Source: Hymenolepis diminuta (lineage: Eukaryota; Platyhelminthes; Cestoda; Cyclophyllidea; Hymenolepididae). Taken from it: a DNA stretch of 64,000 nt. Below the pieces are notes generated by a model that worked only from the letters and a program-made list of their open reading frames with translations, searched no databases and had not been told where the DNA came from. The position numbers and the translations under genes are program-made. Shown here in pieces: positions 22,527 through 35,960 of the stretch (the stretch's first letter is position 1; each line of letters opens with the position of its first letter). The stretch lies in assembly GCA_900708905.1 (NCBI GenBank), contig CAADRB010000015.1, positions 2,065,820 through 2,129,819 on the forward strand. Direction: 5' to 3'.

Positions 22527-22839
22527 TTTTTTGATATTCTGGGATTAATATCAAAAGAGTTAATGTTAAAATATTATTATTTGGATTTTATAGAACATTT
22601 CAACAAGATATGGGATTCAATACCTTCCAACGACGAAAATTTATTTTAGAGGAGGAGTAGAAACCTTTATTGGCAATCAGAGGGAAAATATCACCGATTC
22701 TCTTCGCCTCAAACTAAGTCAAGCAGGATACTAAAAAATGCCTTCCTATATTTCAGTTTCTTAGATTATTTACTGTAACCTATTTTTTATTTCTTTTCTT
22801 TCTATTAATTGACTGTTGTAGCGGATGCTACACAAATAA
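22527..22839 (+). repeat. Partial copy of thioredoxin 3' region
   Basis: This matches the reverse complement of 1-313. It includes the intron end, acceptor TATAG, all 141 nt of thioredoxin exon 3 (22594-22734) and the 3' flank. Exons 1 and 2 are absent upstream, so it cannot encode a thioredoxin. It ends at the assembly gap. Confidence 0.92.
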
Positions 22840-23356
22840 NNNNNNNNNNNNNNNNNNNNNNNNNNNNNNNNNNNNNNNNNNNNNNNNNNNNNNNNNNNNN
22901 NNNNNNNNNNNNNNNNNNNNNNNNNNNNNNNNNNNNNNNNNNNNNNNNNNNNNNNNNNNNNNNNNNNNNNNNNNNNNNNNNNNNNNNNNNNNNNNNNNNN
23001 NNNNNNNNNNNNNNNNNNNNNNNNNNNNNNNNNNNNNNNNNNNNNNNNNNNNNNNNNNNNNNNNNNNNNNNNNNNNNNNNNNNNNNNNNNNNNNNNNNNN
23101 NNNNNNNNNNNNNNNNNNNNNNNNNNNNNNNNNNNNNNNNNNNNNNNNNNNNNNNNNNNNNNNNNNNNNNNNNNNNNNNNNNNNNNNNNNNNNNNNNNNN
23201 NNNNNNNNNNNNNNNNNNNNNNNNNNNNNNNNNNNNNNNNNNNNNNNNNNNNNNNNNNNNNNNNNNNNNNNNNNNNNNNNNNNNNNNNNNNNNNNNNNNN
23301 NNNNNNNNNNNNNNNNNNNNNNNNNNNNNNNNNNNNNNNNNNNNNNNNNNNNNNNN
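22840..23356. other. Assembly gap (517 N)
   Basis: Run of N. The equivalent place in the left copy is a single N at 1695. Confidence 0.99.
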
Positions 23357-24899
23357 ACACAGAACTACATACTCAGACAAATGCAAAGGCTTATCAATAT
23401 GGCCTAAACTTAGTAGTCATCAGTGTAAGTGAGTTAAGTCGTAATTTAAGTCAATTTTCACTAAACGGTAGATTAATAGGAGTGAAAAGCGTATTGAAGG
23501 GGATAGAATCATTAAGCCCGAATAGAGAGCAAAACTATGAATCTGATAAAACTGTGCAATTAACATTTAGGTGTATAAGCTCGTGTATTCATTGATATTA
23601 TATTTGGGTTTAAAATTGCTACAGACTGTCAAAAAACTCGAGCTCTTAGGTTCTATAGTAGAGTCTCGGACAAATTTAAAATCTGTAAGGGAATGTTATG
23701 CGGAAGCCGATTTTCAAGAAAAATTTAATTTTAACTTTTCTACGCCTCATTTTATAGGAAAACAGATTGATACTTTAATAAATTTATGTCAAAATGGGGA
23801 TTATTTTTCAGCTACCCTATAAACCAGAAAACAATGCATCTATTTAGCAATTCAATTTGAAATGTATTTTCGGGCCGGTCACGAGTAAAATAAGACTAAT
23901 TTAATTCACGAGATATTTGTAAATGAATTCACGATCATTATGACGCTTAGTGATGCTGACAATGGTCACAAATTAGTCAGATATCAGTCCAGTCACGCTG
24001 CATCCAGGCGGCAAAAAGTAGGCCAAGCCAGCAATCTCAATCTACACGAAAGGTAAGTAGTGAAATCGCACAGACCAGCATAGGCTCATAGTAAGCCAGT
24101 GAGAAGCAGGACCCAAGACATATCCAAATGAAGTAAACATGCATAATCCATAGGTCATGTGAGTTGAAATAGATTATGTTGCGTTTAACTTTCAATTTGT
24201 GACCACCGATGTATTTAGTGCATCACATTTCCATGTGTCTTTGGTATTAAAAACATATTTTTGATCTCTCTAACAATAACGTCTGCATTGACTTCAGACA
24301 GCATATTTACAGTTGTCGAAACCAAGTTCTCCCAGGACTCAGTCCCAAATTACCACCTCCGGGCCCACTAAAGGTGTGACTTACCCTACGGAGTCAGGGT
24401 CGCATTCGAAAGAGCTCTGATTCCGTGAGAGTAGAGCTCTTACCGGCAATGAGCAGACCAATCATCTCTATCCTTAACAAACTCTTTAACTTGTGGTACA
24501 CGAGAGACCCTCTTCACTGATCCAATTTCGCAGTCTAACTCACTACATTTTGCCGAAATTTGCTCCGATAGATCGGTTCTTCACCCAACGACAGCTTCTC
24601 GCGCCTTGTTGGGAGAGTCCACTGTTGTGGCGGAGTTTAGAGGCCAAGATTTGAGGACAGAGTGGGAAGAGATAAGGCTGTCAAATCAACCTTGTGTCCA
24701 AACAAAGAGCAGCTCGAAGAGCGGCTAGAGTGTGGGCGACCCTGCTTATGCCTGCAACAGTCCTTCAGATTACCATTGGACAGCTGCAATGATCGCCAAA
24801 CGATGTAACGACAATATCTACAATATGGAGACCGAAAGGCTGCTTGGGGTCGCGATTACATGATTGCATGCGTGATCGATGACATTTCTCTCGTCTTCC
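23357..24899 (+). repeat. Direct duplication, right copy
   Basis: It appears identical to 1696-3238. An 83-codon open frame (23571-23822, equal to 1910-2161) follows an acceptor-like TTTAG in both. It starts at GTG and has no recognisable domain. Confidence 0.93.
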
Positions 24900-26013
24900 G
24901 GTCGGTTTCGCGACCAAGACAGGTGGGTGATCAAACCTACCGGCGGGGATTTTATAATAATTTTTCTCAAAATAATTCTTATAATTTCCTTTTAATCGAA
25001 ATACTGATTTATCTGGAAAGGGAAACAGTGTTAAGGTTGCGGACGAATGTTTTGATACAATTTTTTGGCAAGGATTAATGATTTTCTTTTTACATCATAT
25101 TGTTTTATTGTTTTTGCTCCGTCGACCTTTATGCTCACACAAATATTTCCATTGTGTTCTTCGGACCTATGATATTTTTGCTGATTTTAAAACGCATTTC
25201 AATTTACTCAAATGATTAATTTTATTACTTATAAAATCTTTAGAATACAATGTAGTTTATTCGAATGTTTAAGTGTACTGCACTCATCTTATTCAATAAT
25301 AAGCTTAATGAAATCAGTTCTTTCTTTTTAAAATTCATTCAAGATTAAGACGAAGAGAGTTTTTAATATTAAATTTTAAATATTTGGCTTTTTCCAATGT
25401 CTTAAAATTTTAATTCTTATGACCTAAAATCCAACTTAACTTGATATTTCTTTTTATTCTTAAGGTCATTCCTCTTTGTAAGGTATCTGAGTGTGTGTCT
25501 TTTTGTAGTAGACGTTATTATTTATCGTATATTTACCTTCAAGTTTTTGATATTTTGTTTATTTAAAATGTTAATTTGACTAGCACCTGACTTTCTGAAG
25601 ATATTGTGCTTCAATATTATCATCTGTCTTGTACATTAAAATTGGTTTGCAATTTCATTAAATTTAGTCATTCAATTTCATACTTTGTTCCTGCCCAGTG
25701 CTTTTGTTGTTTAGTATTTTTCATTATTTGCAGAAAAATATTTTATTCCAAAGCGCGATATGCTGTCCCCTGATCCACCGGAACAGCGTTAGTTATTATT
25801 GAATTGTTTTACACTCTAATTTTTTAACCTTTATTTTTATGTAGTATTTGTTATTTATATAATAATTCCATTTGTTTGGACGATAGGATTCAAAGCTTTC
25901 AAGTTCTACGAGGCTTTGTGGCTACCTTTTCTGCATTTTTACATTCTTTTCCGGCCTTGATTTAGTTCCAAAATTTGTAATCTTTTCATTTCGTCGTGAC
26001 ACCTTCAATACAC
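24900..26013. other. AT-rich upstream region of the FYVE-like gene
   Basis: Strongly AT-rich, with an unassigned ORF at 24860-25078 crossing the duplication boundary. It should contain the promoter and 5' UTR of the downstream gene, but no specific element is claimed. Confidence 0.45.
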
Positions 26014-29000
26014 ATGAAAGGTACACATGCGGTAGCGCAGAAAACAATATGAAGGGTGAAAGATTATATGTTAACAGGACTCGCAGGCCTTTGAGTAATA
26101 GGCAATCCTACTCTTCATAGATTAAAATAAAAAAATATCGTTTCTGCTAATTTTAATAGTTACCTCGTCTCCTCCAACGTCATCTTCTTCTGTTGGTTCT
26201 GATGGTGAAGAAAGAAACGAAAGACTTTCCGGACCCGCTAGGCCATCGCCATGTCCTCCTGTTCCGTCCTCTTCTATTGGCGTTCTGATACCTACAATGA
26301 GTCGACTTTCTGTTGCCGATCAACCTCCTTTCGTAGATTCTGATGCAGAGGGCGATGCAGATGTCTCTAATTTGATTGATATGCCTTCAAATCATCCGTC
26401 TTGTGAAGGTTGCAAGAAATGGGAGGAGAGATTTAAGGCACTTCAAAAAGAGCATACTGTAAGTTTCCATCTTGATTGGATTTGATGCTTTTCCATTGTT
26501 TAATTGTAATAGTTGCTTGGTAAAGCTAGGACTAACTATTTGTAATATGTCTGATTTGTTAAATAGTGCGGGTGTTATTTCGTTCAATCGGTGGGGCTGT
26601 TTTTATACTTAATTTTAGTCGAATTTGCTTGCATATGTATGCGCTTTTTAGTTCCTCTACTTACGAAGGTAAGCTTTCTGAATCCTCGCTTATTATATGG
26701 CTCAACGATTGAGATTAGTTAAGGTTCAAGATATGGGTTGAGAAGGAGAGGGTATGGTAGGGTTGATGCGTGATTTTTATAAAGGTCGGGGTTGTGCTTT
26801 AGGTCATTAATATGACGTAGTGTGACCTCTTTGATCTCACAATAACCTATCGATCAATTCCAGTTGCGATACTAGAAAATTTTAAGTGAGTAAAATTCGA
26901 GAGTTTAAGTCATTGTGTACAATTTATAGATTTAAAAAGTATATGCATTGATATTTCTCTGCCACTCTGCTAAACTTTCTGTTTGAAGTAACCTATTTTG
27001 GAATAGACTCAACTTGGCCTTTACATTAAAACTCTGGAATGATATTCTGACTAGTGTTTACTTGATGATATCGTGATAGCTTAAACCTGAAGTTATAATC
27101 AGCGAATGAATATTTTCAGCGGACGTTCGCATAATTTTCAAGTTCATTTGAATTTTTTTCCCTAGAAGAGATGATCAGTTGCTAATGCCATTTACTGGAT
27201 TTGTAGGGGTTTGCTATTCTTTAGCACATGTATAATCCGTGTTCTTTCAATAGGTAGGTTCTCGAGTAATTAGGAAGTTATTTTCACTATTTAACTAAAT
27301 TTCGTTGGTGTTAACATCATTGTTTTCATTGATCCTCTTTTATCTCATTATTTTAGTCGATGAGTAAGCGCTTGAGCGCGACGGTGGCTGACCTCCACAC
27401 AATGAAAAAGGTCTTAGAAGAGACGGAAGCTTGTGCAAAGGCGGAGAAAAGCCTCTTTGAGGAACAGACGGCCTCCTATGAAGAGCGTGTAGAGAATCTC
27501 GGTGAGCGTATAGAAGTTATGCTCAAGGATTACCAGGTAAGATTTCTCAGTTTTTGAGAATTGTCTCGGTTTCGGGCTGCAGCGTTGTATTTGCCAAAGT
27601 GCCTAATTGCGCGGTTGTGAATTAACACTTTGAATGAACCAGTATGAAATGCCTTGGGTCATTGGACATAACTGCATTAGACTGGTTCTTCCTAATATGA
27701 AATTCATAAAATGGCTTGTTAAGAAAGTACACCTACTTATTTATTTCTGGATGTGATGTTGATTGGCTCTCTGATTAGTCAGTGAATGCACTAGTAATGA
27801 GAATTTTTGCGTATGAGAATGGAATAACAATGGTCGAATAAACCACTATTCACATGATTTATTAATTATATTAATGGTACCGAAGAAGCTCCCCTATGCT
27901 TTTTACCAAAAAAACATCAAAAGCCTTTGGGAAAACACGATTTTTTACTGTTATTATCATGGAAAGGATTGCGATTTGGAAATCACGTGGAGTGTTGTGT
28001 TTAAAAAATAGAGTAAAAGAGTTTTGCCTCATTTGGCTGTCTTTTATCTGATAGGTATAAATTATTATATCATGGTCAAAATTCAGGATCTGACCCCTAG
28101 ATTCCTTATTTGATATGACGTTTGCTTGTTGATCATTTCTCCAGCATAAGTTGGGAAGTATTGATCACTTGGATTTGTTTATTTTTTTTCTGTTACAACA
28201 GCCAAGGAGTAATTTTAACAAAGAAATAAGTGTCACTTTCCTAGGGTTTATTGTCTTAAGGCTGTATTCATTTAATTGGTTGAAAATTCATTAAGAATCT
28301 CGGGCGCTCAGCTTAGTTTAAATTCATGTGCAAAACAGGCCTTAAGGGTGATTTTATTCCTTGTGATTAAGACCACTTAGCTTGATTTTAGTCCTTTGTT
28401 TTGATTTAATTATTACCACAATTCATATGTTTGATCCAATTTCTTTATAATTTGAAGCAAGCTATTTTATTAAACAGTACAACAATACAATGTGTTTGAA
28501 CTCGTGTTGGGGCAGAAAAAAGTTGTCTGAAGCCTTTTCGTTTAACAATAATTTCGGTAGTTAATCTATTTTCCGATTTTTACACTGCGGAAAGTGCCCG
28601 CGGCACTTGACTTGGATATGGGAAAGAAATTTTAGAATATCTAGAAACTCTCATTCACGCCTCTTTTTGACCATAATTGTGGTTGGCCATCAATACTGAT
28701 AAGCTTCGGTATCGTTACTTCTGATCTGACAGACTGGCAAATTGACCACTGCGTCACTGACACACTCATCTTGAGCAGAGATTTTTTTATTGCTCAAACT
28801 GTAATTGGTGATTCTTTGTCGTTAAAGCCTTGGCTTGAAACATTTGAATATTTCGTTGGACTGGAACCTAACTTTGAGAACCATTGGGTGACGACACTAC
28901 AGGTGCTAGTTTTCATCAGCGAAGGCATGCTTTCTTTGTAAATTTCCGATGTTTGCCTTTTACAATTCAGTTCAAATTCGTCTGATGGTAGGAAAAGATA

Positions 29001-32000
29001 TGCAGCTGTTGTTGATCAAGTTTATAAGATTGGATGTTAGCATTACCCACGACTTGATTAGTCGCAGAACTGTTAGTTCAAATTAGCTAGCCAGATTTCC
29101 TCTGATTAGGTTAATCCTTGGTGCATTCAAGATATGAAAAGTAAAGATCAGTGGTACGACCTTATTCACCTAAACATCCACTTGAGAACCGTGTTAGGCT
29201 AAGCTAGTCCTAATGACCCTGTCTAACTTAGCTTTATAGTTAATAACTATGGTCTTGAAATTGTGAATACATGATGGAATCACATAGATTATTAACGGGA
29301 ACTTACCTTCAAACGTGTGCGTTAGTAGCACATTGGTCATCGTGTGGATCTGCAGTCAGAGGTCACCAGTTCGATTCCTTTTGGCGCACACCCAGTGAGT
29401 GGGATGACCAACCTCACTAAGTCTGGTTAATGTAGAGAGTGGCAAAAACTGGGTCCTCCACCAGGGTGGTTCTATGATGCCGCCATCTAGCCAAGATGAG
29501 CATTGTTAAGGACTTTCCCAACTGAACTAAGGGAATATAAGTACGTACGAATCAGAGGTCAGATTGATGCAGGTAACTACAAGTGTTCAATTTCACTGCC
29601 CTTCGGTATGTTTATTGGCAAAATTGATACTGTGCTAGTGGTGTTGAAGTTTTTATGCCCATGAACATTGAAAGAATTGATGCATTGATTATTTTAAAGT
29701 GAATACTGTTATACTATAAGCACCTAGCATCAATTAGCTGTTCCTCATTATTGAGAGAAAAAATTTATTGAGATATCTTGACTAGACAGCTGGACAATCA
29801 GCGTTGAATATCGCGAACATAAACTTGTGGTCAGATCCTAACGTTTGACCTTTTGAACCGTAAGTCACAATGTAGCCAACTATGTCTATTCGGTAAAATC
29901 CGAACAATCTGCTGAATCTAGAGATTATTATTGTTGCTATCTTCATGTCTGAACTTTCCTTTTACCTCTTCTTTGGACCATTCATCTGATTCACTTCTTT
30001 AGATCCTTCCTCTTGTCACCCACCTTAATTGGGGTTGTTTGTTCTGATTTACATTGGGGACAGAGTATGTCTCAGAATCCTCCCTTTCATTTTGTTAGTT
30101 GTTTGTTATGACTATGTGAAACATACTCGAGGCAACATTTTTTGTACCTTACTTGAATAAACGTATTCAGGCGCTGGATGTGGGGTGGCTGGATGTGCAA
30201 TTACTCCAGATTTCACGATCAGTAGTTTAATATTTGGAGCATTCCAGAAACGGTAGAAAGCTCTAATCTTGTGCTGTCACAGTATATTTTTACTTTTGTA
30301 TAGGCATTATCAAGCTCATGTCATTAACTTTAAGTGTGGTAAGTCAAATACAATAAAATGTACTGGTTTCATTGGCTCTCTGACTAATTTTGTGGTATTT
30401 GACAGCAACCTATTTTTCAACTTCCTGAGTATAACTCATAAAAATTCTGTGAACTAGATATTTGATTACTGCTCGCATGCTCGAATTTGGTAATGAAGTC
30501 TCCTTGTTGCTATTTCACTGGCTAAGCAGGTAGCCAATTACTCCCATGGTCCGAGTTGTGTATTTTATAGTGCTCAGTTAACCTTTCATAAAGCTATAAT
30601 TACTCAGACGCCTGGGAGAAAAAAGCGAGAAAACTTGTTGCTCAAACAGCGTTTTTTATATTAAGACAATAAATACATGGCCAATAATTGCGGAGATAAT
30701 TGCTTCAGCGGTGGTCTTACATTTACATCTGCAAACGCATAAATCTAAAAGTAGGTAATTCAGTGCGCGAGAGATGAAGCTGATGAGTTTCGCCTGAGTG
30801 CACCGAAATTGTTGGAAAAGTGGAGGGGACCTTCGTTTGAGTTACATATACATTCACCCTGATTTGGTTAATAGAACGGAAGTAGTCACTGGGAATAGTG
30901 ACACTAGATTATAACGGCCATATACAACATTTGGTCTTCTTTAGTTGGCTATTTCCTCTTTCTCAACAGGCATATCGCCGTTCAACAGAAATCGAACTCG
31001 GTCGTTTGGAACAGGAACGCCTCACAGCTCAAATGGAAATGTCAGAAATTGAGGAGCACTACCGTACCCTCTTGGGCAAGAGACGCAACGCTGCAGCTGA
31101 AAAGTCTGCTCCCATCAACTTGCCTTCGGGGAGGGAGGACCTGGAACTATATGCCCTGCAAATAAGAGAGGAACTCCTTTCAACAAAGTGAGATTGGTGG
31201 TATTGGGTTTGTTTAATGTGCAGTATTGATTTTCTTGTCATAATGTGAGTTGATTTTACGTCATCTAGTGACACTAGAGGTGATGTCGAGTTCTGATAGT
31301 GCTGTCAGTCCCTAGAATTTGGGAAGGAAGAGAGAATTTGATGGTTGATAATGATGGAGTTATGCGAATGAGAATGACCGGTTAAGGAAATAGAGGCAAA
31401 TCATTAAAAATATGCCTGTAATCTGGTTCCTGGTGAGAGCTAGTCTGAGATATGCCTTTTTGGATACGGTTTAGAGTATGTATTTTTGTGCGTTCCTTGA
31501 TTAGTTAAGAACTTAATTCTCCTATTTGGACCCAAAATATGGCAAACTGGTAGTCCTGCAAAGATTCTAAATGTTTCAACGATTTGGCAGTTGAAATCCT
31601 CATTTTTACTGGTTAACGACTTGTACATAGAAAATTATAGTAATGAGTAATAATCAGGTGGAAATTTGTCTTTTTAGCCCTAAAGCAAAAATGTAGATGA
31701 TATACAGGTTCGATGAAATGCTTTACTATAATAAAAACGTAGAAGTGGTATAAAGGTATGATTATTATTTTTTTCTATTTTAGTGTGTCATGCGAGCATC
31801 TGCGTAACCGCCTGGACACTGAAATGGCAATCAATAAGGACAAGTTGAACGAGGAGCGTAACAAACGAATTCAGGCAGAGAAGATGCTTCGACAACGCAC
31901 TATCGACGCTAATGAACGCATCACTGAGTTGACCAAAGCGTTAGAGATAGCTCAAGCGGCCGCTGCCGCCAAACAGTCGTTAGAAAAGGCTGCTGAGCGA

Positions 32001-34285
32001 GCCGCTGCCGACTTGAAACGCCACCAGGTGCGTCGGTAGCGAATGAGAAAATCAACGAGATCTATTTGATAAAAGCCATTTCGAATCTGATTATTTTCCC
32101 CATACTAAACGGGCTAACTACTGAATTCATTTAAGTACGCTTTCAATTAACTTCAACTTGCTTTTGATTATTGATTACTCATGTTCGACTAATACAAGGC
32201 GCCTGATAATCTCGAAATTCTGTTTCTCATTACTAAAATGAAGTGATTATATAAAACTAAATTTATGGACTATGATAAGTAGTGCATTCCCGTAAGACTT
32301 GTGGAAATCGCATTTGAAAAGGATGTATATCCCCTTCACTTACTTCTATGCAGTCCTTTACTCAATCTCATTTCCTTATACCATCATCTTCCCTTCCATT
32401 CTAATGATGTGTCTATGCATTATAGGGCATTATATATACGTCCGAGAGACTGGATTTTATTTGTTCAAAATTTTTATTGTGCAGAAATGATATTTTGGTT
32501 TCTTTTTCGATTTGGTAAATTGCGCTATCGGTAAGTTTTAATTCAAGGTTAGCAGGAATGAAAGTATATGTCTCATAGCCATATCTGATACTATATTGAA
32601 TTCCTCCTTAGTTTAGGGATGACTAAAGTTTATACTTGAACATTTCCCTTTTGAATCAAGGCGATTAGATTTTTTGAGAGAGTCTGCTTTTCCAGTTTCT
32701 TTAAAACCAAAGAATATTTTTTTGGGGATTTTGCTATCTTTATAGCAATTAAAAAGTTTGTCTTTCCTAAGTCCTAGTGTCACTATCACGTGATAAACCA
32801 TTTGCTCTCCTTGATTTTATGCGGGTAATTACAAAGATATATCGTTTTTATTTGTATGATCGAAGATCTTCAGCAACCTTGCTTTAAATTATCGAAATTT
32901 AAATGCTTTTTTCCCCATTGAAATTCAGAATACGCTTCTGTTAAAATTGATTCCGTTACTGTTTCAATCACTTCAATAAGTAATTGGAATTAAGCAATGT
33001 GGAGAATTAATATTCATCTACAAATGGCATTAAATGATATTGATAGTTCATCAATTGTTTTTCCGGAAATTTTACCATATTGTATTGACGATGGATATTT
33101 AAATTTCACTATTTTGATTGCTAAAGGATTCTATCAAAACACAACAGACTTCAGAGTAGGTTTTTCTAGATGTTTACGTATAGGAATCTATTTGGATTTA
33201 GTATTATGCGTTGCGGTAATGTGGGCTTACCGTTGAACTAGCGCACTTTTCCGTTATGTATTCCATGTTTTCATGTTCGTAGTAGAATCTCTCAATTTCA
33301 CTTTACTATTTTATATTAAAGTACTATATATTTTTTATCTTAAGGCGGATTTGGTGGAGAAGAATAAAATATTAAAACGGGCTCAGGAAGAAAATGTCCA
33401 ACTGCGGAGAAAGGTGGCAAATCTTCAGCATGATTTGGAAAATACAGAGAAGACTTCACAAGACTTCGTTCGCCTATCACAGCACCTTCAGGTTTGTCAT
33501 TTATGTACACTTATTCGATTTAAAGTATACTTAGCCTGTTAATCATGTGTCTCAGCTGATAGCACGCACATTTTAGAGCATATCTTTGAGAACTTTAAAT
33601 AGCTAACAGTGGAGGTATGTGTATTTAAGATTTGGACTTTATATCATTAGGAAATATTTCAAAAGAAAATTAATGTCGCAAAATTCATCAGAGAAATCCT
33701 CTCCGTTAGTCTTTGGATTCATTTTTCTTTGAAATCACAATTTAATTTGCTCTCCCGTATGTTGTAGGCTTTTAATGTATTTAGTCTAGCAGAGTTTCGT
33801 TTTAGATCGACTGTCCAGTAGGTTCGATAATCTCGGTCTATTTTGATGTGATTACTTTGTTTGCTTGACCTATGCGTTTGGCATTACAATACTGTCTTTT
33901 ACCGATATTACCTATGATACTATTCATAGTAATTTGTGTGTTTTAGATCCAACTAGAACGTCATCGTGAACAGACCCATGAAGTTCGATGGCAGGAACCA
34001 GATGATGTAACCCAATGTGCCGGATGTTCTCGGTCTTTTGATTCTGGAAATTTCTCCAAACAGAACTGTCGTCATTGTGGAGCCATTTTCTGTCCCTCTT
34101 GTCTCACCAAAGTGATTCCGCCTTCTGGAAGTCGTTCTCGACCTGCACTCGTCTGCGACATGTGTCATACCCTCCTTGTCAAAGATGCCGCTCCCTACTT
34201 TTCCACCGGTGATTTTCCTAAGGTCGATGGAGATGAAAGTAATCTCCAAAGTGGCGGTGCCGCTGTCACCAATGCGAATCGCTGA
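26014..34285 (+). CDS. Rabaptin-like Rab effector with FYVE-like zinc finger
   Basis: The exons are 26014-26020 (tentative), 26160-26458, 27357-27536, 30970-31187, 31784-32027, 33345-33491 and 33947-34285, giving about 477 residues. The tentative first exon ATGAAAG gives an open Ser/Pro-rich N-terminus; otherwise translation starts at ATG 26297. The middle (about residues 85-365) is rich in Glu, Lys, Arg, Gln and Ala in heptad-like order, a long coiled coil. The C-terminus has eight zinc-binding cysteines as four CxxC pairs (CAGC, CRHC, CPSC, CDMC) in FYVE spacing, from Trp380 on, followed by LLVKDAAPYF. Bilaterian rabaptin-related proteins with a terminal FYVE domain are known. They bind Rab GTPases on early endosomes, and FYVE domains bind PtdIns3P. 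Here RRHHCR is replaced by FSKQNCR and RVC by LVC, so lipid binding is uncertain. All internal splice phases agree. The protein is shorter than vertebrate rabaptin-5, so a missed exon in the long introns is possible. Confidence 0.82.
29315..29540 (+). mobile_element. tRNA-derived SINE (tRNA-Cys-like head)
   Basis: Bases 29315-29391 have tRNA size (77 nt) with a perfect 7 bp acceptor stem (GTGTGCG and CGCACAC), an A-box-like TAGCACATTGG and a B-box-like AGTTCGATTCC. The anticodon-loop region reads CTGCAGT, resembling tRNA-Cys with anticodon GCA. A tRNA-unrelated tail follows to about 29540. The D and T stems pair poorly, so it is a SINE or tRNA pseudogene rather than a working tRNA. It lies in the third intron of the FYVE-like gene, in the sense direction. 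Confidence 0.7.
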
Positions 34286-34518
34286 ATGTCGCCTGCTCTC
34301 TTTTCTTCCCCCTATCAGATGTCTTTCCTTGTGTTTACTGTAATCTCCACCCCCTTCCCCATATCACAGTCTTTTTGGAGCACATTGTGATAGCTTCAAT
34401 GGTTTATTTGCTTCTCTTTGTGCGTGTCAATTTGTCAGTATGTGTGCTTGCCTGTGTCTTATCTTTGAAATACACGATTTATTATGCAGGTATATATGAT
34501 TTTAATTGATATTATCTA

Positions 34519-34524
34519 AATAAA
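34519..34524 (+). terminator. Poly(A) signal of the FYVE-like gene
   Basis: AATAAA lies 234 bases after the stop codon, at the end of a pyrimidine-rich 3' UTR. It is the first canonical hexamer noticed downstream. Confidence 0.6.
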
Positions 34525-35960
34525 TTACATCTAAACAAATAATCTTAGAGATCCTAAGGCAGCAATTCCACAGCCATTTAATCTTTCGGATTTCATGTAA
34601 ATTTACATGTGTGCATTCTTCTACTACCAAACTGTCGTGGAGTGTAGGGTTGTGAATGTCTGGACGAATATAAGCTTTAGCTTTTGAGAAGTAAAATTTG
34701 CAGCTGCCACCCATCTGAGCTTTAACTGGTTGGAATACTCAAATATTCAAGCCACGAAGGCATATAAGTATGGCGTAACTCAAGTTATGCCAAAATCGTT
34801 AGACTGAGGATCAAGTTCTCCATATTTCATTGCCCCCTTTTCCTTAGTAAATGTAGCGAAAGTTATGAATCTCTCAGTGCCAAAATTTTACCTTTGATAC
34901 CCTTTGATTTAATTGAGTAAGGAAAATAAAGACAAATTTAACATTTAAAATTGAGTACACTTCCTGTAGGGGACTGTTATAACCTTATTAGCTTACAAAA
35001 TGGCCGCAAATCCCGGAATCCGATAACAAAACGGAAAATCTTAAACGTAGGCTTTACTCTAAAATTAAGCGGGGTAACGGCCCTACAAGTTAGCACATTA
35101 AAACAAAATGCAAATTTTATAAACAATTAACAGTAACTTGCTAATGTAATTTTTCTTGGGTTAATTACTCATTTTTATCGAACAAGGATATTCGCAGAAA
35201 TTCAATGAATCATGATTTTTTGAATGATAGTTGTTGGGAAATAGTAATTTGTGGTGGCAGAATAAATCTAGTATCTAACATATCGTGTGAGAAATGTGGA
35301 GAAATCAGACTGAATCCTAAAATATTGACTTAGTGACAGTGTAAGTGAAGCCCTGACGTGTTCACAAATATCCAGCTAATATATGCTACAATCGAAGACC
35401 TTTAGAAGTTTTTCAATATGCTATTCAAATTAATTTACACGTAGATAGAAATTCAACGTGTTGCACTATCGGGTATGCTCATTTTGATGATCTATTAAGA
35501 CTGAAGATAGGGAAAATATTTCTTACATCCGGATAGGAATAAATAAGAAGATCTATAAAAATCAAGACGAATAAGTCAGAGTAGCATTTGGTAAACTGAT
35601 AGAAGCCTATAAATGGACTCATAAAATTTATCCTCGCAAACCAATGATTATTTCTTGTCACAAAACAGCACTAATTTCAAGTAAAGCTCCTCTTTTAACC
35701 CACCGCTAATGAAATAATTTTAAATGTTAACAAGATACGACGGCCTTTCGCGAAATCAGAAGAACAGTTGAGATAGATTAGTGGTGTATTGGAAAAGAGG
35801 GTTCTAGGAAGGGAAGAGGTGGTACATGTCACAATTCTGCGAGTGAAACTGAAATATAAAGTTGACTGGTTTAACCTAGTCTAGGTGTCACATGGCCATC
35901 TACTAGTTATCGTATGCAAATTTCATACTGACTTGACGAATTAGACCAATTTGCTGAATT
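34525..35960. other. Intergenic, nothing recognised
   Basis: AT-rich sequence without a convincing ORF on either strand. Confidence 0.5.

Noticed and set aside
22770..23432. Long open frames across the N run
   Set aside because: They consist almost wholly of undetermined bases.
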